This document shows, in pieces, positions 63,941-64,000 of a stretch of 64,000 bases of DNA. The notes under the pieces are model-generated. The model saw nothing but the letters and a program-made list of their open reading frames with translations. It was not told the DNA's origin and ran no database searches. The translations under genes were made by a program, and so were the position numbers. This stretch comes from Corallincola holothuriorum. Lineage in GTDB: Bacteria > Pseudomonadota > Gammaproteobacteria > Enterobacterales > Neiellaceae. Where the stretch lies: contig NZ_QPID01000001.1 in the NCBI RefSeq assembly GCF_003336225.1, positions 558,001 through 622,000 of the forward strand, read 5' to 3'. Each line of letters opens with the position of its first letter. Position 1 is the first letter of the stretch.

Positions 63941-64000
63941 TTAAATGCCCGCCCCCAATATCACACTGTTGTCATAGTTAGGCGACAGGGTGACCCGATT
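63941..64000 (-). CDS. Possible 3' end of another gene, truncated by window
   Basis: On the minus strand 19 codons run from the window edge to a TAA at 63941, reading NRVTLSPNYDNSVILGAGI. The alternation of polar and hydrophobic residues would fit the end of a beta-barrel or beta-rich protein, but the piece is far too short for identification and may not be coding. Confidence 0.25.
   Translation of the reverse strand, partial: NRVTLSPNYDNSVILGAGI

Noticed and set aside
1-64000. Prophage, CRISPR array, transposon or integron
   Set aside because: No integrase, transposase, structural phage gene, regularly spaced repeat or att-like pair was seen on either strand.

Overview
The window looks like chromosomal DNA of a marine, facultatively anaerobic gammaproteobacterium of the Vibrio/Shewanella/Alteromonadales type. 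This is inferred from protein families: a VC2046/SO_2500-type protein, an alaA-yfbR-dgt row, yfbV facing ackA-pta, and an AdhE of Vibrio/Shewanella character. The species cannot be named from the sequence. No phage, insertion sequence, CRISPR array, rRNA or tRNA was recognised.

Region 1 (1-6.2 kb) holds the 3' end of alaA, yfbR, a dGTPase-family gene and adhE behind a strong FNR-type promoter with a structured leader. Region 2 (6.2-15.8 kb) is a mixture of signalling and housekeeping genes: a TPR response regulator, a lipoprotein, a pentapeptide-repeat potassium-channel fusion, an acyl-CoA thioesterase with a FadR-like site, an alanine-glyoxylate-type aminotransferase, a diguanylate cyclase, xthA, a YccA-like protein and an ACT regulator. 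Region 3 (16-26 kb) is the anaerobic pyruvate/acetyl-CoA block: a DUF3360 membrane protein divergent from pflB-pflA, then yfbV, ackA and pta. Together with adhE these genes make up mixed-acid fermentation (pyruvate to formate plus acetyl-CoA, then acetate plus ATP, or ethanol). A 15-bp palindrome, TGTAAT-N3-ATTACA, recurs upstream of adhE, pflB and ackA, and FNR boxes sit at the same distance from the -10 elements of adhE and pflB.

Region 4 (26-46.6 kb) contains a four-gene DUF1538/DUF1538/PII-like/CBS operon (a likely regulated cation antiporter), ggt, ybbA-ybbP divergent from tesA with overlapping 5' ends, a class II DAHP synthase, deaD, a lone glgA and a two-sensor diguanylate cyclase.

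Region 5 (47-59 kb) is the most distinctive part: a storage-lipid locus. It encodes a two-domain fatty acyl-CoA reductase (fatty alcohol forming), a DUF2505 protein, an acyl-CoA-binding protein, a PhaD-like TetR regulator, an HSL-type esterase, a wax ester synthase/DGAT, two phasins (one with a histone-like tail) and, past a large secreted metalloprotease, a polyhydroxyalkanoate-granule family protein. The reductase gene has a near-ideal FadR operator against its -10, and a perfect FNR box lies upstream of the phasin operon. This suggests, by inference, wax-ester storage tied to acyl-CoA supply and perhaps to oxygen or redox state.

Region 6 (58.9-64 kb) holds ychJ, trhO, ywbE, a DJ-1-family gene, two alpha/beta-hydrolase esterases, and an imperfect tandem duplication of a pyrimidine-rich intergenic repeat.
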